DNA of 64,000 bases from Anastatus disparis (taxonomy: Eukaryota > Arthropoda > Insecta > Hymenoptera > Eupelmidae), in assembly GCA_017163975.1 (NCBI GenBank), contig JAFFSR010000136.1, positions 6,197,501-6,261,500 on the forward strand, read 5' to 3'. Under the pieces are notes generated by a model. The model had not been told where the DNA came from. It did no database searches and saw only the letters and a list, made by a program, of their open reading frames with translations. The position numbers and the translations under genes are program-made. How positions within the stretch are numbered: the stretch's first letter is position 1; every line of letters begins with the position of its first letter. Below, one piece after another: positions 55,101 to 61,100 of the stretch.

Positions 55101-58100
55101 TAAGAATATCGAAGCAATGCAACGTAGCAAAGGGGCTCGCAATCTTGATTTTATACCTCAAACGTTTGTGCTACCAAACGAATCGCGTGAGCTTATAACT
55201 GCACACTTTAGGTATCGTGGACCATGGATTGTCAAACCTAAGGCTAGCTCACGTGGACGTGGTATTTATATTGTTAATAGTGTAAGTATAGGAAAATTAA
55301 TCAAATTATTTTTATTTTTGTTTATTTTATTGATTTTATTAAGTTATTATGCAGTGGAGTCGCAATATTCAGAGTAGAATTAACTTGAACATTTTTTAGG
55401 AAATTTTAATTATTCTTATTGAATTTAACAAATTTGAAAACTTCATTAAATTATATTAAATATGATTAAAATTGCTTTAAACGCATAAATGATAACAACC
55501 ATTCATTTGTAACAAAATTCTTTACTAATAAAGTTTTTTTACAATTTTTTGTTACGAATTTAAATGTTATATAATTTTTTTTGTACAATATATTTCAAGA
55601 TTGAAAATATAATACAGGAACTAATTACTTATTAAATATTATTGTTATTGTGATCAATCAAATAAAAGTATTTATTAACTATTCAAACCTTACTCTCAGG
55701 TTTCGACATAATATTTATTAAATTTTATTATTTGTTGCAATGCATGTGAAACAAAACAGATAATGCAAGTCTTAAATAATACTTAACCTTGCATTTTCAA
55801 TAAATTTTAACAAGCTCGGTAATTTAATACGTAACATTGTTTTTATCATTTCTAGAAATTTGACTTTGTACTGATAAAAGTATAGTCGTATATATTTTAT
55901 GTTTTACTTCCATAAAGTTTTCACAATATATAAATTATGCATAATTGATGTTTTTTCATTTATTATTTAAGTACTAAATTATATTATTTTTTAAATTATT
56001 GTTTTAAAAGATTTAGAAAAATAATAATTAGAATTTCTTTTCCTTTGAATAAAAAAAATGGAATTAGAACATTATTTATTTTTGTTAAAAATTTATGATT
56101 GATTGCAAATAAATGATGTAGAAGAAACAATTTGTAAAACTTGGGATTAAGGGCGTGGAAACGAAAACCATTTTCGTTTTCATACAAAAAAACATTTTTT
56201 AATTAATTTTTTTCTTACAATACATTTAATAGATCAATTGTGTTTTATAATTTTAATAATTAAAATATAATTTAAAAGAATAATAAATTTTGAAGAGCTG
56301 ACAATTAAATGCATGACATGTTAAAAAAAAATCAATTCAATGTTACAAGTTAAAAAAATATCTAGCTAAGGGGAAACTTTCTTTGGTAAAGGAGCCAATT
56401 TAGCCTGTCAATGTGTCAACATTTTATGGCTCTTAAACTTTAAGAATCTGTGGCACAGATGTTACTTTATTTCCTTATCGCTTCTCTAAGAAAACACATG
56501 GTTAGTTTCAGATTTTCAAAGAAAAAAAGAAAAATTTCTCTTAATCCGATTCTTACTTCCATTATTATTACAGTAACAGAATAATAAAATTTTAAGCAAT
56601 TTATAAATTTATACATAAAATGAAATTTTTAAATTTTCATAAAATTTTCTAGCCTGAAAAAATTTTAACGGACGAATCAGTGATTGTAGCGCAATACATA
56701 AACAATCCTTTGTTGGTCGATGGTCATAAATGTGATTTGAGATTGTACGTTGCTGTGACAAATTATGATCCGCTTCTAATTTATCTGTACGAAGAAGGTT
56801 TAGTAAGATTTGCCACGGTCAAATATGATGGTGGCAATCAATACGTCTGGAATCCATGTATGCATCTATGTAATTATAGCATCAACAAGTTTCACGTTGA
56901 TTACATCAAGTAAGTTCTTTGTTTTAAGAACTTTATTATGCATGTGATATTTTTTAATAATTTTATTAATTTAATTAAATTTTTTGAGTTCCCATTATGT
57001 CTAATATTTCGTTATTTTTAATACGAAACTTTATTTCTTCGAATGCAAATTTACTAGTCATATATTAACAGGAATTTTAAGATTTCGAATTGGATCTATC
57101 ATTCATTAGAGTAAAAATAAACTTTACTACAGTTATTGAAAATGGAAAAGTAGAATCAATCTTATTAAAACAAATATTATCTCGGTGATGGGAAATTTGA
57201 AATTTAATATGATTATACTATTAATTTTTTTAATGAATAAAGTTATTTTCTTAATGAAAAACGCTCGACTTCATCCATTATTATTAAATTCAATTAGTAA
57301 AGCATTATTCATTTTAAATTTCAAAATCTAAAAATTAAAATTGAAATTTTATTAAAATCGAACATTTTTAATAATTCAATCTTGCGTTAAAATAGATTCT
57401 TTTAAAATAAATTAAAATTATAAAAAAAGATTTAAGGAAAGAATTATTTTATTATGAAACTTAAGAAAACTTTATAATTTATACTATGTTTCACTAGCAA
57501 TTAAGAATACCAGTTGAGATCACAAGATTATCTTAATGTATAATTAATTCTGATTAATGATTTTTTAATGTTACATTAAATCATGAATTATCTATTGTTA
57601 AAGGAGCGAAGATCCCGATGCCGAAGATGTCGGTCACAAATGGACGTTATCAGCGTTACTCAGGCATCTAAGATCTATTGGTCAGGATACTGAATTATTA
57701 ATGCAACGTATCGAAGATATTATCATTAAGTCAATCCTTGCCACAGCCTCTGGAATAATTAGCGGTATCAAGCAGTTCGTTAAACATCCTGATACTTGTT
57801 TTGGTAATTATTTTTGTTTAATCAAAAATTTAATTGTTTATTTACTTTATAAAATTAATAAATATTAAATTAACATGAACTAATACTTTAAATAAATTAA
57901 ATATCTAGAAAGTTTATCAAACAATAGGTTGAGATATTTTTAAAAAATGTTACATTTTTCTAGATAATTCTATACATTTTAAAAATAATCTTTTTTTCTT
58001 TTGTATATTTTCAATGGCTTTATAAGATTTTTACGGGTAACACCAGGCTTTTATAGCAAAGCAGACGGAAAGAAAACTTGTTTGCGACCGTTTAAAAAAT

Positions 58101-61100
58101 AATTTAAACCACTTTATTTATTGTCTGCTTAACTTCACGTTTTCAGAGCAAGACAGCTATTTGGTAAAAATAAGAAAAAAAAAATTAATGCAGGCTATAT
58201 TTAAACTCTTTATTTATAGTATACCCTTGACTTGACACGAAATTGATAAATTCAGTAATTACAAATAATGATATATAAGGATATATGTTAATAAATATAA
58301 GAACTTGTGAGATAATCTTTGGGATAAAACTTGTTTTTAACCTTTTTTTTTATTTGTATCATTTTTTATAGAAAAAAACAGTACATGGCTCATTAATTAT
58401 CTTACGAAAAAAATGTAAATTTGCGATTTCATAATGATTGATATTTCAATAATTCACTGAAAAGAAGGCATAGTTTATAATTTTGACATATACTTTTTTG
58501 TTAAAATTGAAAAGTTTGCTTTATTATAAAATTCTTAATTGAATTCAATATTATATTATACAAGTTATTCATATATTATAATTATTTAAACATTAAGTTT
58601 TATTTGCTTCAATAAAATACATTTTTTATGATTCAATTCTAATACAGGAAAAGTAAAAAAATTTAAATAAAAGCTTATTTACATTTTTTAATTTAAAAAG
58701 TTGATTAATTTTAACATATTTATTTGATTGATTACAGAACTATTTGGTTTCGACATCTTAATCGACGATACCTTAAAGCCATGGCTTTTAGAAGTAAACT
58801 TGACACCGTCCTTAGGTTGTGATTCACCGCTTGATGTTAGATTGAAGTCCGCCCTTATAGCTGATTTGCTTACCCTTGTGGGTGTGCCAGCTGTCGATCC
58901 GATTTTAAGGCCTAAAGGTTCTGCTCCTCAAAGACCTGTTAATCCAGCCAAGCGCATATCTAGTGTAAGTATTTTATGTACAATTCTGGATGATAGATAT
59001 TTTATTTCACTATAAAAGGTACGCTCTGGCTTCTTAACGGTATAGGTTTTGTGTGAATCACTGCTGATTCACAATGATTTTTTTTTTATTTCTTATGCCC
59101 ATTTTACGCAATCATATAAATCAATACTGTCCTCTTTTTTCTTTCATTATTTTCAGTAAAATAGAGAAGATTTTTTATCGAGATATTGTCAAATTTAATT
59201 ATTGTGATTGTACTAATAAATTGATACGTCTCACAAAAAACTAATTTTGAGAGACAAAATTATGAATATGTATAGGGTGTTGATAAAAAAAAGGTATATA
59301 CTAAATTAAAGACTATTTGATTTTATTTGAACTATATAGATGTATAACCTTGCAGAGTAAAGGTTTATTAAGAACTGCTCGTTATGAGAGTTACAAGAGC
59401 ACTCAATAGTTTTATAAATTTTGATGCCTCGATTTTACAAAAGTGTCGACGCTCGTATGAATACATATGTTTTTGCCTGGGTTTTTCCAAAGCAAAAAGA
59501 CAGTTATACACTTTTAGAGAAAATTCGGACATATGGCATATTCATAAAACAGTAATGTTTAAGTTGAGGAAAACCCTGTGATCTGTACTTAAATAGTTTG
59601 CAGGAAAGAGACCCTTTTTTATGGCTTTACAACAGTTATGTTCTGACGGTAGAAATTTGTGATTTTGAATATGTGCGACTTTGTGTATATAATTAAAAAT
59701 AGAATGTTAAGAATGAATTTTCGTTAAATTGAATTTACATTAATAAATAATAGAATGATGAAAAATATGATTTACATTACAGCAATAATACAACATTGGA
59801 AACAAATTGTACGAGTGCGTACAGTGATATTTTACTTTGGTTTAGAATAAGTTCTTGTAATTAAAAATAATATATTTTTCAATTATTTAAAAATTTTTTA
59901 AATGCATATTTTCTATATTAATATAGAAAATAATTATCATTTATTATATTTCTTATAGATCTTAAAATAAATTTGAACAAAAATGTTACAAAATTAATAG
60001 AAATAACTTTTATTGAATAAATGTCGAATAAAATACATAATTTAATGTATTCTATAAATCTTTATCTATATCTATTATTGTAAAAGGAAAATCAATTAAT
60101 GTTCATAAATAAAAAAATTATTTATTGATTACAGTGTAGAAGAGTACATTCAGCAGAGGTTCTAAATCAGAAGAAGAAGACTGCCAATAAAAGTATTAAT
60201 AAATCCAACCTCAGCTCCGAACAGCAGCGAATTTTGGGATCTGCTAAAGCACAATTTGAGCGTCGAGGAGGATTTGTTCTCATATTTCCTAGTCCTAAGT
60301 CGTGGGAGTTATATTCACAGTATTTAGGTATATAGTAGTTCTATTTTAATTTAGACCTATTTTAAAATTGAGTCTATTAACTAAAAAAATTAATAAATTT
60401 GGAACTAGTAAAACATAATTAAATAATTTATAAAACAATTTTTTTAAATATATTTATAAAAAGATATTATTCTTCATGTCTACTATCGATAATATAGATA
60501 TCTCTGTTACCTTTAAAATGTTGATAAATATTTATCATAAAATTTGTTTTTAACAAAATAATTAAAATTAAATTATTGTTAAATGTTATATAACTTAATC
60601 TAAAAACTGTAACTTTTTAAATATATATTTGAATTTTCTACATGAAAATAATTAATTATATTATGAAACTAAATAAGCTATGTAAAGAATTTTTAACTCA
60701 ATATACAATTAACGTCAATTATACAGTTAACGTCAAAAATAATTGAATAAATAATAAAGTATTTAAAATTAATAAGAAAAATATATTTAAGAATCGCAGT
60801 TAATCTAAGCAATAATACAAGTTTCTAAATAAAAATTCATTTTATTAAAAAAAAATATTTCATTATTTTTATGTTACAATAAAATATCATTATTTTTAAT
60901 TATTAGTAACTACAATATTATAATATTTATTAATAGATCCTGTAACGGGTATTCCACTTTTGTCGGATCCACTTGGTCCAGCACGAGTGCCGTACACTTC
61001 TAGTACAAACCATAATTTGATGCTACACGAGCAATTGTTTCCAGCTGCTAGTCGAACGACGGGTTACATTATTCCCGAAGTTAAGCTGGATCGATTGTCA

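Noticed and set aside
59384..59581. 65-codon plus-strand frame in TTLL5 intron 8
   Set aside because: Exons 8 and 9 join in phase without it and the residues do not resemble TTLL5.
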